From positions 1 through 45,922 of the forward strand of contig JANJXC010000067.1 in the NCBI GenBank assembly GCA_024709225.1: 45,922 bases of DNA. Direction: 5' to 3'. The notes under the pieces were generated by a model, which searched no databases, had not been told where the DNA came from, and saw nothing but the letters and a program-made list of their open reading frames with translations. This DNA comes from Gammaproteobacteria bacterium (GTDB lineage: Bacteria > Pseudomonadota > Gammaproteobacteria > Thiohalomonadales > Thiohalomonadaceae). The translations under genes and the position numbers were made by a program. This document shows positions 17,002 through 24,657 of the stretch, one piece after another (the stretch's first letter is position 1; every line of letters starts with the position of its first letter).

Positions 17002-17631
17002 ATGAAAATCAAGAACATGCTTAAGTATTCCAGCCTTGCTGCCCTGGTGCTGACGGTTGCTGTTGGTTGTGCCAGCGCCCCGAAGGAAGAAGCTGCGGCT
17101 GAACCTGTTGCCCAGGACGTTTGTGTGGATGCACAGAACGCCATCAATGAAGCCAAGCTGGCCGCGGAGAAGGCTCAGGCTGCCGGTGCGGCCTGGCGTG
17201 ATACCGATGGCTTGATCAAGCAGGCCGAGGAAGCACTGAAGGCCGGTGATTGCGCCAAGGCCGTTTCCCTCGCCAACAACGCACGCAGCCAGGCGGAAGC
17301 TGCCTTGGCACAGCGCGAAGCCGAACTGGCCCGCATGGGTGCCGGTACGACGACCGGTGCCGACAGCTATAAGGTCGTGCGTGGCGACAGCCTGTGGAGC
17401 ATTTCCGGCAAGAGCGAAGTTTATGGCAACCCCTACCAGTGGCCGCTGATTTACAAGGCCAACCGCGACAAGATTAAGGATGCCGACCTGATCTACCCGG
17501 GCCAGGTGTTCGCCATTGATCGCGCCGCCTCCAGTGCCGATATCGAAGCAGCAGTAAATCACGCCAAGACCCGCGGCGCGTGGTCGCTGGGTGCGGTGGA
17601 GGCCTCCGACTCGGCCTATCTCGCCAAGTAA
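17002..17631 (+). CDS. LysM-domain lipoprotein
   Basis: A 209-aa envelope lipoprotein. A short signal peptide ends in a lipobox (LTVAVGC, Cys23). A charged helical part (about 40-110), rich in Ala/Glu/Lys and resembling DUF4398, follows. A LysM domain comes after it (YKVVRGDSLWSISGKSEVYGNPYQWPLIYKANRDKI...LIYPGQVFAI), which binds peptidoglycan. The residue after the lipid-modified cysteine is Ala, so outer-membrane sorting is expected. The ATG at 17002 was chosen because GGAG lies 8 bases upstream; ATGs at 16984 and 16996 are too far from or too close to it. It has a strong -35 and its own terminator, so it is probably a single-gene, well-expressed unit. Confidence 0.88.
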   Translation: MKIKNMLKYSSLAALVLTVAVGCASAPKEEAAAEPVAQDVCVDAQNAINEAKLAAEKAQAAGAAWRDTDGLIKQAEEALKAGDCAKAVSLANNARSQAEAALAQREAELARMGAGTTTGADSYKVVRGDSLWSISGKSEVYGNPYQWPLIYKANRDKIKDADLIYPGQVFAIDRAASSADIEAAVNHAKTRGAWSLGAVEASDSAYLAK

Positions 17632-17655
17632 TTTTCCTGCAGTCAGGGAAGGCAG

Positions 17656-17682
17656 AGAGCCCCGCAAGGGGCTCTTTGCTTT
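17656..17682 (+). terminator. Rho-independent terminator after the LysM lipoprotein
   Basis: A perfect 8-bp stem (AGAGCCCC with GGGGCTCT) closes a stable GCAA tetraloop and is followed by a T-rich tract. It starts 25 bases after the stop codon. Confidence 0.9.
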
Positions 17683-17819
17683 TGTGAGGCAAAAATTGCC
17701 ATAAGCCGGCACGGGAACGGCTGATGTTACCCGCTGTCTACATTGACGCCGTGGGCGTCGCCGGAGTGGGGAATAACCACCCTGTGTGACGCAACATAAT
17801 GAACGGAGGAACCTGTCTC

Positions 17820-18275
17820 GTGTCACGTCCTGTCCTGTTGCTGGTCTTGCTGTTGCTCTGCGGGGGCGCCGTGGCGAACCCGGACTTCACCCTGCTGGAT
17901 CTGGACGGCAAGCCGCACCGCTTGTCTGACTACCGCGGCAAATGGGTGGTGGTGAATTACTGGGCAACGTGGTGTCCGCCCTGCCTGGAGGAAATCCCCG
18001 AACTGGTGGATTTCCACGACCGCCACAAGAACCAGGATGCCGTGGTACTGGGCGTGAACATGGAGCAGGTGTCGAGGGACAAGCTGCGCCAGTTCGTGGA
18101 GGAGAATTTTGTCTCCTATCCGGTATTGCCTGGGTCCTCATCCATGAGTACCGTAGGTCCGGTGCAAGGCCTGCCCACCACCTATCTGGTGGCGCCCGAT
18201 GGACGACTGGTGGCGCGACAGGTGGGGGGAGTGACCGCCGCGGGCATTGAGACGTTTATCAAGAACAGCAAATAG
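17820..18275 (+). CDS. TlpA-like thiol:disulfide oxidoreductase
   Basis: An exported thioredoxin-fold protein of about 151 aa. The signal sequence (SRPVLLLVLLLLCGGAVA) is followed by a TlpA/ResA-type domain: FTLLDLDGKPHRLSDYRGKWVVVNYWATWCPPCLEEIP with active site CPPC, then GLPTTYLVAPDGRLV with the cis-Pro loop. It probably reduces disulfides in periplasmic proteins. The GTG at 17820 is preferred because GGAGG lies 10 bases upstream; an in-frame ATG at 17799 lacks a Shine-Dalgarno but would add only seven residues. It heads a five-gene same-strand series (second thioredoxin, TolC channel, adaptor, acylphosphatase). Confidence 0.87.
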   Translation: MSRPVLLLVLLLLCGGAVANPDFTLLDLDGKPHRLSDYRGKWVVVNYWATWCPPCLEEIPELVDFHDRHKNQDAVVLGVNMEQVSRDKLRQFVEENFVSYPVLPGSSSMSTVGPVQGLPTTYLVAPDGRLVARQVGGVTAAGIETFIKNSK

Positions 18276-18304
18276 CCATGTCATTGGCAACGGAGGAGAG
18301 CACG

Positions 18305-18832
18305 ATGCGGCGTCTGTTGATGGTTTTGTGCCTGGTGTTGTTGTTGCCGGCGACGGCAGCGACGGCGGCTACGGGGCGTGATCCGCTGACCCATTTTTTC
18401 AATGAAACCTTCGGTAATTTTTCCGAGGAGCTGGAGCAGGCGCGTGAGCAGGGCAAGAAGGGCGTGCTGGTCTTTTATGAAATGGATGAGTGCCCGTTTT
18501 GCCACTTCATGAAGCAGAATGTGCTGAACCAGCCGGTGGTGCAGGATTATTATCGCGAGCAGTTTCTCAATTTAATCGTCGACATTGAGGGCGACATCGA
18601 GATTACCGACTTCTCCGGTCAAACGACCACCCAGAAGGATTTCGCCAAGGTTGCCCGGGTGCGCGCCACGCCGGTGATCGCGTTTTATGACCTGGATGGC
18701 AAGGAGGTTTTCCGCCATACCGGCCGGACTTCCGGGATCGATGAGTTCATGCTGATGGGCAAGTTCGTCGCCGATGGCATGTACAGGAACCAGAAATTCA
18801 CCGTCTACAAACGCGAACATCTCAAAAAATAA
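18305..18832 (+). CDS. Exported thioredoxin-family protein (SoxW-like)
   Basis: A 175-aa periplasmic protein. The signal peptide is MRRLLMVLCLVLLLPATAATA, followed by a thioredoxin-like fold with active site CPFC in VFYEMDECPFCHFMKQNVL and a cis-Pro region VRATPVIAFYDLDGKEVFRHTG. It resembles SoxW and related DsbD-linked thioredoxins. The start ATG 18305 has GGAGGAGAG just upstream; an in-frame ATG at 18278 would bury the signal peptide behind nine residues. It lies 29 bases after the TlpA-like gene and 14 before the TolC-type gene. A pair of thioredoxins beside an efflux channel and adaptor is unusual. Confidence 0.87.
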   Translation: MRRLLMVLCLVLLLPATAATAATGRDPLTHFFNETFGNFSEELEQAREQGKKGVLVFYEMDECPFCHFMKQNVLNQPVVQDYYREQFLNLIVDIEGDIEITDFSGQTTTQKDFAKVARVRATPVIAFYDLDGKEVFRHTGRTSGIDEFMLMGKFVADGMYRNQKFTVYKREHLKK

Positions 18833-18846
18833 CACGACACCCGCCC

Positions 18847-20166
18847 ATGCCCATTTTTAATCGTAGCGCCATGTATGGCGCGATGCTGTGCCTGCCGTTG
18901 CTGTGGGCAATGTCTGCGGCTGCACAGGAAGGCCCCGACCCGTTGCCGGATCCGCTGACGCTGGAGCAGGCGCTGGCCCTGGCCGATGAGGCTGATCCTG
19001 CCATGCAGGAGGTGCAGGCAGCGGTGGACCTGGCGCGTGCCGGTGTGCTGGAGGCTGAGGCACGCGACGGCATCAATGTGTGGTTCGAGGGACGGGCGCG
19101 CTGGATCGAGCCGGCGGACAATACGGCGGATGACTCCAACGATGATCACAAGGTGAGTCTGCTGGCGCGCAAGAATCTGTATGACTTCGGCCGCAGCAGC
19201 GCGCAGCAGGCCGCGGCGCAGGCGGAGCTGGCGGGCAGTGAACAGACATATATCGACAGTGCCCGGCTGCGCAGAATTGCGGTGATGCAGCGTTTTTTCG
19301 ATGTGCTGCAGGCCGATATGGAGTTTGCCCGGGACGACGAGGCGATGGCGGTCGCCTATGTCACCCTGGATCGGCTGCGCAACCGCCATGAGCTGGGTGA
19401 GGTCTCCGACCTCGAGATCCTGACCATGGAAAACGAATATGAAAAGGCCCGGCGCAATCGCGTGGTCAGTGAGAATGGCATGCGCGTAGCACGCGCACAG
19501 TTGGCCATCGCGCTTAATCGTCCGGGCATGCTGCCCTCCAATCTGACCTCGCCGGAGTTGCCGCAGCTGCGGCGTGCCCTGCCGGAATATGAGCAGCTGC
19601 TGGCCAAGTCCATGCAGGACAACCCACGTCTGCTGGCGTTGCGCAAGCGTACCGAGGCTGCTCAGCAGCGACTGGAGGCGGCCTACGCCGGGCGCCGTCC
19701 GCGTCTGAGTGGGGAGCTGGAGGCATCGGAATACTCCCGCTCCATGGGCTCCAACGACAAGATGCGCGCCAGCCTCTATCTGGAGGTGCCGTTGTATGAT
19801 GGTGGCAGCACCAACTCCGCCGTGGCGCGCCAGCAGGCGGAACTGTACCGGGCGCAGGCGCAGTTGCGCGGTGCGGAACATGCCCTGCGCCAGGCGGTGC
19901 TGGGACAGTGGACCGAACTGAACAACCTGCGTATCGAGCGTGAGCGTGCCGCCGTCCAGCGCAATTACCGCGACCTGTATCTGGATCGCAGCCGTGCGCT
20001 GTACGAGATGGAGGTCAATGCCGATCTGGGGGATGCCATGGTGCGCCTGACCGAGGCGCAACTGGATGAAGCCAATATCCGCTTTGCCACGGCACTGGCG
20101 TGGGAGCGGATGGATGCGCTGACCGGCGGTGCGCTGCCGGCCGAGGCGGTTGCGGCACAACAATAA
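18847..20166 (+). CDS. TolC-family outer-membrane channel protein
   Basis: A 439-aa outer-membrane efflux protein with a signal peptide ending near AMSAAAQ (residue 27). It has the two-fold repeated helical barrel of TolC: LTLEQALALADEADPAMQEVQAAVDLARAGVLEAEA is the first OEP repeat start. The second half contains YEQLLAKSMQDNPRLLALRKRTEAAQQRLEAAYAGRRPRLSGELEAS and LYLEVPLYDGGS. The length is usual. It is directly followed by an HlyD-type adaptor, but no inner-membrane pump gene is present nearby. Neither possible ATG (18847, 18871) has a clear Shine-Dalgarno. Confidence 0.9.
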   Translation: MPIFNRSAMYGAMLCLPLLWAMSAAAQEGPDPLPDPLTLEQALALADEADPAMQEVQAAVDLARAGVLEAEARDGINVWFEGRARWIEPADNTADDSNDDHKVSLLARKNLYDFGRSSAQQAAAQAELAGSEQTYIDSARLRRIAVMQRFFDVLQADMEFARDDEAMAVAYVTLDRLRNRHELGEVSDLEILTMENEYEKARRNRVVSENGMRVARAQLAIALNRPGMLPSNLTSPELPQLRRALPEYEQLLAKSMQDNPRLLALRKRTEAAQQRLEAAYAGRRPRLSGELEASEYSRSMGSNDKMRASLYLEVPLYDGGSTNSAVARQQAELYRAQAQLRGAEHALRQAVLGQWTELNNLRIERERAAVQRNYRDLYLDRSRALYEMEVNADLGDAMVRLTEAQLDEANIRFATALAWERMDALTGGALPAEAVAAQQ

Positions 20167-20179
20167 GGCTGAAGCGACT

Positions 20180-20947
20180 ATGAATACGATGCGTGGGATG
20201 GTTTTGCTGTGTGTGCTGGGCAGCGGTGTGTTGCAGGCCGCCGAGGTGACCGGCAGCCTGCAATGGGTGCGGCGGGTGGAGTTGAGCACGCCGGTGTCGG
20301 GCCTGATCAGCCAGGTGGCGGTGAACAGCGGCGACGAGGTGAAGAGGGGACAGTTGCTCCTCAATCTCGATCCGCGTGGATTCAATGCGCTGGTGAAGAG
20401 GGCCGAGGCGCGGGTGCAGGCTGGCAAGGAGGCACGTGACGAGGCCCAGCGTGAACTGGAGCGCACCACTGAAATGTACGAGCGCACCCTGTTGTCCGAT
20501 CACGAACTGCAGTTGGCCAAGATCGCCCTCAGCGATGCGCAGGCGAATCTGCTGGCGGCAGAAGCCGATCGCACCCTGGCGCGCCTGGAGCTGGAGTACA
20601 GCCGGGTAAGTGCACCGTTTGATGGCGTGATTCTGACGCGCAGCGCTGAGGTGGGGCAGACTGTGGTGACGCGCCTGCAGAGCGTGCCGCTGCTGGTGTT
20701 GGCCGAGACGGGCCGCATGCTGGCCCGCATCGAGATTGGTGAACAGGAACTGGCGGCATTGCGCCCTGGCGCAGAGGTGCAGGTGAAGGCCGGCGGCAAG
20801 ACATTCCGTGGCATGGTGCAGCGCGTAGGCATGGAGCCGGTCATTGCCGCCGGCGGCGTTGCCAAATACGAGGCCGATGTATTGTTCGAGTATCCCCGCG
20901 ACGAGCGCCTGCGCGCCGGACAGAGCGCCATCGTTGTGCTGCCCTGA
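20180..20947 (+). CDS. HlyD/RND-type periplasmic adaptor protein
   Basis: A short membrane-fusion protein of 255 aa. It has a signal peptide (MNTMRGMVLLCVLGSGVLQA), a lipoyl-like half motif (VELSTPVSGLISQVAVNSGDEVKRGQLLLNLDP), an alpha-helical hairpin (about 65-130), the second lipoyl half (YSRVSAPFDGVILTRSAEVGQTV) and a beta-barrel ending VLFEYPRDERLRAGQSAIVVLP. It lacks the C-terminal membrane-proximal extension of longer RND adaptors. It should bridge the TolC-type channel and a pump encoded elsewhere. The start is ATG 20180; the 51-base in-frame extension overlaps the TolC gene. Its stop overlaps the acylphosphatase start (TGATG). Confidence 0.88.
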   Translation: MNTMRGMVLLCVLGSGVLQAAEVTGSLQWVRRVELSTPVSGLISQVAVNSGDEVKRGQLLLNLDPRGFNALVKRAEARVQAGKEARDEAQRELERTTEMYERTLLSDHELQLAKIALSDAQANLLAAEADRTLARLELEYSRVSAPFDGVILTRSAEVGQTVVTRLQSVPLLVLAETGRMLARIEIGEQELAALRPGAEVQVKAGGKTFRGMVQRVGMEPVIAAGGVAKYEADVLFEYPRDERLRAGQSAIVVLP

Positions 20948-21213
20948 TGTCCTGTTTGCGCTGCCTGGTTGCCGGCAAGGTGCAGGGGGTGTGGTTTCGC
21001 GCCTCCACCCAGCACCAGGCCGTTGCGCTGGGACTCTGCGGCTACGCCCGCAATCTCCCCGATGGCCGTGTCGAGGTGCTGGCGTGCGGCGAGACGGCCG
21101 CGCTGCGGCAACTGCAGGACTGGCTGTGGCAGGGACCGCCGGCGGCAGAGGTGAGCGACGTGCAATGCGTCCCTGCCGCGGACGAGCCTCCGCCTAGCTT
21201 CGTCACCCGCTAA
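20947..21213 (+). CDS. Acylphosphatase
   Basis: An 88-aa enzyme that hydrolyses carboxyl-phosphate bonds. The two active-site segments are intact: GKVQGVWFRAST with phosphate-binding Arg18, and GYARNLPDGRVEV with Asn36. The length is typical. It starts at the last base of the adaptor stop codon (TGATG), so it is translationally coupled to an efflux adaptor; a functional reason is not evident. Confidence 0.93.
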   Translation: MSCLRCLVAGKVQGVWFRASTQHQAVALGLCGYARNLPDGRVEVLACGETAALRQLQDWLWQGPPAAEVSDVQCVPAADEPPPSFVTR

Positions 21214-21235
21214 CAGATTTCAATTTCCAACACTT

Positions 21236-21285
21236 GACGCGGAGGCGCAGAGGGATACATTAAAAAGCTCTGCGTTCTCCGCGTC
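21236..21285. repeat. Hairpin repeat, CGCAGAG octad family (copy 1)
   Basis: The left arm (21236-21252, GACGCGGAGGCGCAGAG) and right arm (21268-21285) are inverted copies differing by a short indel, around a 15-base AT-rich loop. The 8-base word is the same as in the element before murI. It fills the 97-base convergent gap between acylphosphatase and the lytic transglycosylase. Confidence 0.78.
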
Positions 21286-21310
21286 TTCGCGCCGGATCTT
21301 TATCCTTGAT

Positions 21311-21874
21311 TTACTTGTACCAGCGCGTGCGCAGGGCGGTATAGATGCGCTGCGGGTATTTGGCGCTGCCCAGGCTGCCGTTGTAACGGGCCAGGGCGCG
21401 GGTAAGGTCACCACGCTCCTTGTCCAGGTAATAGCGCAGGATGGTGCAGCCCATGCGCAGATTGGTATGGGTGTGGAACAGATTGTCGTCGGGGCGGCCG
21501 ATTTCCTTGAGCCAGAACGGCATGATCTGCATCAGGCCCTGGGCGCCGGCCGACGAGATGGCGAAACGGTCAAAATTGCTCTCCACCTGAATTACCGCCA
21601 GCACCAGCTCCGGCGGCAGATCGGCGCGGTGTGCCTCCAGATAGGCCTGACGCAGCAGGTGGAGACGCTCATGCTGATCCGGTATCCGCCCGGCGAGCCG
21701 GGTCGACATGTCGGTCAGCCACACCTCGGCCTCGAAGCGATCCTGGACGCTGCCGTCGTCGGCCAGGGCCAGCGCCAGACGCAGGCGCAGGTCTTCATCC
21801 AGTTGCGGCGGCGCGCCTTGGACTGGCGTGGCTGCCAGCAGCAGGGCCAGTCCGATGGCGCGCCAGGACAGCAT
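21311..21874 (-). CDS. Lytic transglycosylase (Slt-type domain protein)
   Basis: A 187-aa exported peptidoglycan lytic transglycosylase with a signal peptide ([21 protein letters not shown]). The catalytic glutamate is Glu98 in VIQVESNFDRFAISSAGAQGLMQIMP; the later motifs are NLRMGCTILRYYLDKERGDLTRALARYNGS. It has no lipobox and no LysM, so it is a small soluble periplasmic form. The ATG overlaps the proS stop by one base (TGATG), which indicates a proS-slt operon on the minus strand. Confidence 0.92.
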   Translation of the reverse strand: MLSWRAIGLALLLAATPVQGAPPQLDEDLRLRLALALADDGSVQDRFEAEVWLTDMSTRLAGRIPDQHERLHLLRQAYLEAHRADLPPELVLAVIQVESNFDRFAISSAGAQGLMQIMPFWLKEIGRPDDNLFHTHTNLRMGCTILRYYLDKERGDLTRALARYNGSLGSAKYPQRIYTALRTRWYK

Positions 21875-23583
21875 CAGCGCTTGATCTTGCCGCGCAGGAA
21901 CTCGGCCAGCTGCGCCATCCCCACCTCCTGCGCCTCGGTATCGCGGCGGCCCTTGTATTCGATGTTGCCGGCGTCGAGGCCGCGTTCGGACAGCACCAGG
22001 CGGTGCGGGATGCCGAGCAGGTCGAGGTCGGCGAAGATCACGCCGGGCCGCTCCTTGCGGTCATCGAACAACACGCTGTAGCCGGCGCTTTGCAGCTCCT
22101 CATACAGTTTCTCTGCCGCCGCCGCCAGGCGCTCGGACTTGTGCATGCCGATGGGCACCAGGGCCAGATGGAAGGGGGCTATGGCGTCGGGCCAGATGAT
22201 GCCGCGCTCGTCGTGGTTCTGCTCGATGGCGGCAGCGACCACGCGCGACACGCCGATACCGTAGCAGCCCATGGTGAGAGTGACGGCCTTGCCGCCCTCG
22301 TCCAGCACCGCGGCCTTCATCGCCTCGGAGTACTTCTTGCCCAGCTGGAAGATGTGGCCCACCTCGATGCCGCGCTTGATCTGCAGGGTGCCCTTGCCGT
22401 CCGGGCTGGGGTCGCCCTCCACCACGTTGCGGATGTCGGCGACCTCGGGCAGCGGCAGGTCGCGTCCCCAGTTGATGCCGAAATGGTGTTTGCCGTCGAC
22501 ATTGGCGCCGGCGGAGAAGTCGGCCAGCTGCGCCACGGCGCGGTCGGCGATGACGGGCATGGGCAGTTTGATGGGGCCGAGGGAGCCGGGGCCGGCGCCG
22601 ACGGCGGCACGGATGTCCGCCTCGGAGGCCATGGCCAGCGGGCTCGCCACCCGCGGCAGCTTGGCGGCCTTGATGGCATTCAGCTCATGGTCGCCGCGCA
22701 CCAGCAGGGCCACCAGACCGCCCTCGCGGCCGTAGACCACCAGGGTCTTCACCGTGCGCTCGATGGGCTGGCTGAACTGCTCCACCAGCTCGGCGATGGT
22801 CTTCGCCTTGGGGGTGTCCACCAGGCGCAGCTCCTCCTGCGGCGCCGGGCGCTCGCCGGCCGGGGCCAGGGCCTCGGCCATTTCCACGTTGGCGGCGTAG
22901 TCGCTGCCGTCGGAGAAGGCGATGGCATCCTCGCCGGAGTCGGCCAGGACGTGGAATTCATGCGAGCCGGTGCCGCCGATGGCGCCGGTGTCGGCCAGCA
23001 CCGGGCGATATTGCAGCCCGAGGCGGTCGAAGATGCGGCAGTAGGCCGCGTGCATAACCGCGTAGGTTTCTTTCAGCGATTCTTCGTTGATATGGAAGGA
23101 GTAGGCGTCCTTCATCAGGAACTCGCGCGCGCGCATCACGCCGAAGCGCGGCCGGCGCTCGTCGCGGAACTTGGTCTGGATCTGGTAGAAGTTGGCCGGC
23201 AGCTGCTTGTAGGAGCGCAGCTCGTTGCGGCACAGGTCGGTGATGATCTCTTCGTGGGTCGGGCCGAAGCAGAAGTCGCGCTGGTGGCGGTCCTTCAGGC
23301 GCAGCATCTCCTCGCCCATCTGGTCCCAGCGACCGGACTCCTGCCACAACTCCGCCGGCTGCACCGCCGGCATCAACACCTCCTGGGCCCCGGCGCGGTT
23401 CATTTCCTCGCGCACGATGGCCTCGACCTGGCGCAGCACGCGCAGGCCCAGCGGCAGCCAGGTGTAGAGGCCGGCGGCCAGCTTGCGGATCAGGCCGGCG
23501 CGCAGCATGAGCTGGTGGCTGATGACTTCGGCGTCCGCCGGGGTTTCCTTGACGGTGGCGATCAGGGTGCGGGATGCGCGCAT
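21874..23583 (-). CDS. proS: Prolyl-tRNA synthetase
   Basis: A 569-aa class II synthetase of the bacterial type with an editing (INS) domain inserted between motifs 2 and 3. The N-terminus ([46 protein letters not shown]) matches E. coli ProS. Motif 2 is [25 protein letters not shown]. Motif 3 appears as [19 protein letters not shown]. The anticodon-binding domain is C-terminal. ATG 23583 is chosen for homology; an in-frame ATG at 23610 lacks a Shine-Dalgarno. It is co-transcribed with the lytic transglycosylase. Confidence 0.96.
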   Translation of the reverse strand: MRASRTLIATVKETPADAEVISHQLMLRAGLIRKLAAGLYTWLPLGLRVLRQVEAIVREEMNRAGAQEVLMPAVQPAELWQESGRWDQMGEEMLRLKDRHQRDFCFGPTHEEIITDLCRNELRSYKQLPANFYQIQTKFRDERRPRFGVMRAREFLMKDAYSFHINEESLKETYAVMHAAYCRIFDRLGLQYRPVLADTGAIGGTGSHEFHVLADSGEDAIAFSDGSDYAANVEMAEALAPAGERPAPQEELRLVDTPKAKTIAELVEQFSQPIERTVKTLVVYGREGGLVALLVRGDHELNAIKAAKLPRVASPLAMASEADIRAAVGAGPGSLGPIKLPMPVIADRAVAQLADFSAGANVDGKHHFGINWGRDLPLPEVADIRNVVEGDPSPDGKGTLQIKRGIEVGHIFQLGKKYSEAMKAAVLDEGGKAVTLTMGCYGIGVSRVVAAAIEQNHDERGIIWPDAIAPFHLALVPIGMHKSERLAAAAEKLYEELQSAGYSVLFDDRKERPGVIFADLDLLGIPHRLVLSERGLDAGNIEYKGRRDTEAQEVGMAQLAEFLRGKIKR

Positions 23584-23664
23584 GGAAAGCTTGTTCTCCG
23601 TTGATGACAATGCGGTAAGCGCCGTGGGCGCGGCGCCGGGCTGCCTATGATAATCGAGAAGGGG

Positions 23665-24009
23665 TTAAAACGTCGCGCCGTTCCAGCCCCACAGCGGGCC
23701 GGCGGCGTCGGAAAATTCGATATAGACCCGTTCGGCGGGGATGCCCAGCTCCTGGTTCAGCAGGCGCGCCAGCAGGGCCGACAGCTCGGCGGTGCGCGCC
23801 GTCGGCAGGCCGATGCTCTTCAGTTCCAGGTAGGCGAGGGGGGCGTCGCTGCCCGCGAACAGCATGGGGCAGGAGTGCTCGAGTGCCACCATGACATAGG
23901 CCTCCGGTTTGTCCAGGGCCTGGGCCACCTGCCGCGAGGCCTGTTGCAGCAGTCTCTGCCCGGCCCCGGGTTCAGGGGTTACATTGGTCTTGAGCAGCAG
24001 GCAGGGCAT
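23665..24009 (-). CDS. MIF/phenylpyruvate tautomerase family protein
   Basis: A 114-aa member of the tautomerase superfamily, MIF type. Pro2 is the conserved catalytic base once Met is removed (MPCLLLKTNV), followed by the motif YVMVALEHSCPMLFAGSDAPLAYLELKSIG and the C-terminal YIEFSDAAGPLWGWNGATF. The length is exactly that of MIF. The bacterial function is uncertain. Its ATG overlaps the stop of the DUF4124 gene (TAATG), so both are read from one message. Confidence 0.92.
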   Translation of the reverse strand: MPCLLLKTNVTPEPGAGQRLLQQASRQVAQALDKPEAYVMVALEHSCPMLFAGSDAPLAYLELKSIGLPTARTAELSALLARLLNQELGIPAERVYIEFSDAAGPLWGWNGATF

Positions 24010-24452
24010 TACTGACAGTACTGCTTGATCATGTCGTTGGCTTCCTTGATCTTCGCCGCCCGTACGTCGTCATCGAGCACCTCCACTTCGCCTTGTTCGT
24101 TCTGGACGCGGCGCGTGATGGTGTAGATCTCGAGATTCTTGCGTGCCGCCTCGCAATTGTGTCTGGCGATGTTGGCCTCGAGTTTCTTGCGCTCGGCCTC
24201 CAGTTCAGCCCCCTTGTCCTGCGGGGTGGCGGCGGGGATGCTCTCCTCCTGGGGGGACGGCGTGGGGGCGGGCGGGGCCTTGGGCACCGTCAGTTGCTTG
24301 AACTCGCCCTGCGGGGGCGGTGACTGGGTGTAATGGACGTTGCCTTCGCTGTCGGTCCACTTGTAGAGGCCGGCGGCCAGGCCCGTGGCCGAGACCGCCA
24401 GGAGTGCAGCGCCCAGAAACAGATGCGGCCAGTGGGAGTTTCCTTTGCTCAT
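24009..24452 (-). CDS. DUF4124-domain exported protein
   Basis: A 147-aa envelope protein. A signal anchor (HLFLGAALLAVSATGLAAG) is followed by the DUF4124 core LYKWTDSEGNVHYTQSPPP, a Pro-rich linker (55-75) and a charged coiled-coil-like helix (ELEAERKKLEANIARHNCEAARKNLEIY). The C-terminal ANDMIKQYCQ with two cysteines overall recurs in the family. Function is unknown. It diverges from ilvB and is coupled to the MIF gene. Confidence 0.88.
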   Translation of the reverse strand: MSKGNSHWPHLFLGAALLAVSATGLAAGLYKWTDSEGNVHYTQSPPPQGEFKQLTVPKAPPAPTPSPQEESIPAATPQDKGAELEAERKKLEANIARHNCEAARKNLEIYTITRRVQNEQGEVEVLDDDVRAAKIKEANDMIKQYCQ

Positions 24453-24556
24453 GACGATTTAATCCTTTTGGAAGGGTGCCATACCGGCGTCATGGCCACA
24501 TTATGGGTTTTTCGCGGCGGCGGACAAGGGGAATGTGTCGCAAAACCCCGCCGCTC

Positions 24557-24585
24557 TTGACCTTGGCGGCGAATCTCAGTAGCTT
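24557..24585 (+). promoter_or_regulatory. Probable ilvB promoter
   Basis: TTGACC (24557-24562) and TAGCTT (24580-24585) are separated by 17 bases. Transcription would start near 24592, giving a leader of about 66 bases that contains the terminator-like hairpin. The same -10 word is used in front of the LysM lipoprotein gene. Confidence 0.5.
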
Positions 24586-24618
24586 CCCACCTTCTGACCG
24601 TTTTCTTTTTCGTAACCT

Positions 24619-24641
24619 GCCCGTTTCTGCGGGCTTTTTTT
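24619..24641 (+). terminator. Terminator-like hairpin in the ilvB leader (possible attenuator)
   Basis: GCCCG and CGGGC form a 5-bp stem around a 6-base loop, followed by seven T. It ends 16 bases before the GTG start of ilvB. The upstream gene runs the other way, so this plus-strand signal terminates nothing but the ilvB leader. No classical leader peptide rich in Leu/Ile/Val codons followed by a stop was found. Confidence 0.6.
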
Positions 24642-24657
24642 CTGGGGGATTCCTGAG

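Noticed and set aside
18847..20947. Type I secretion system
   Set aside because: No ABC transporter gene and the adaptor lacks the N-terminal membrane helix of HlyD; it carries a cleavable signal peptide instead.
21631..23604. 657-codon plus-strand ORF opposite proS
   Set aside because: Antisense of a clear prolyl-tRNA synthetase; low-complexity Gly/Ala/Asp/His composition without domains.
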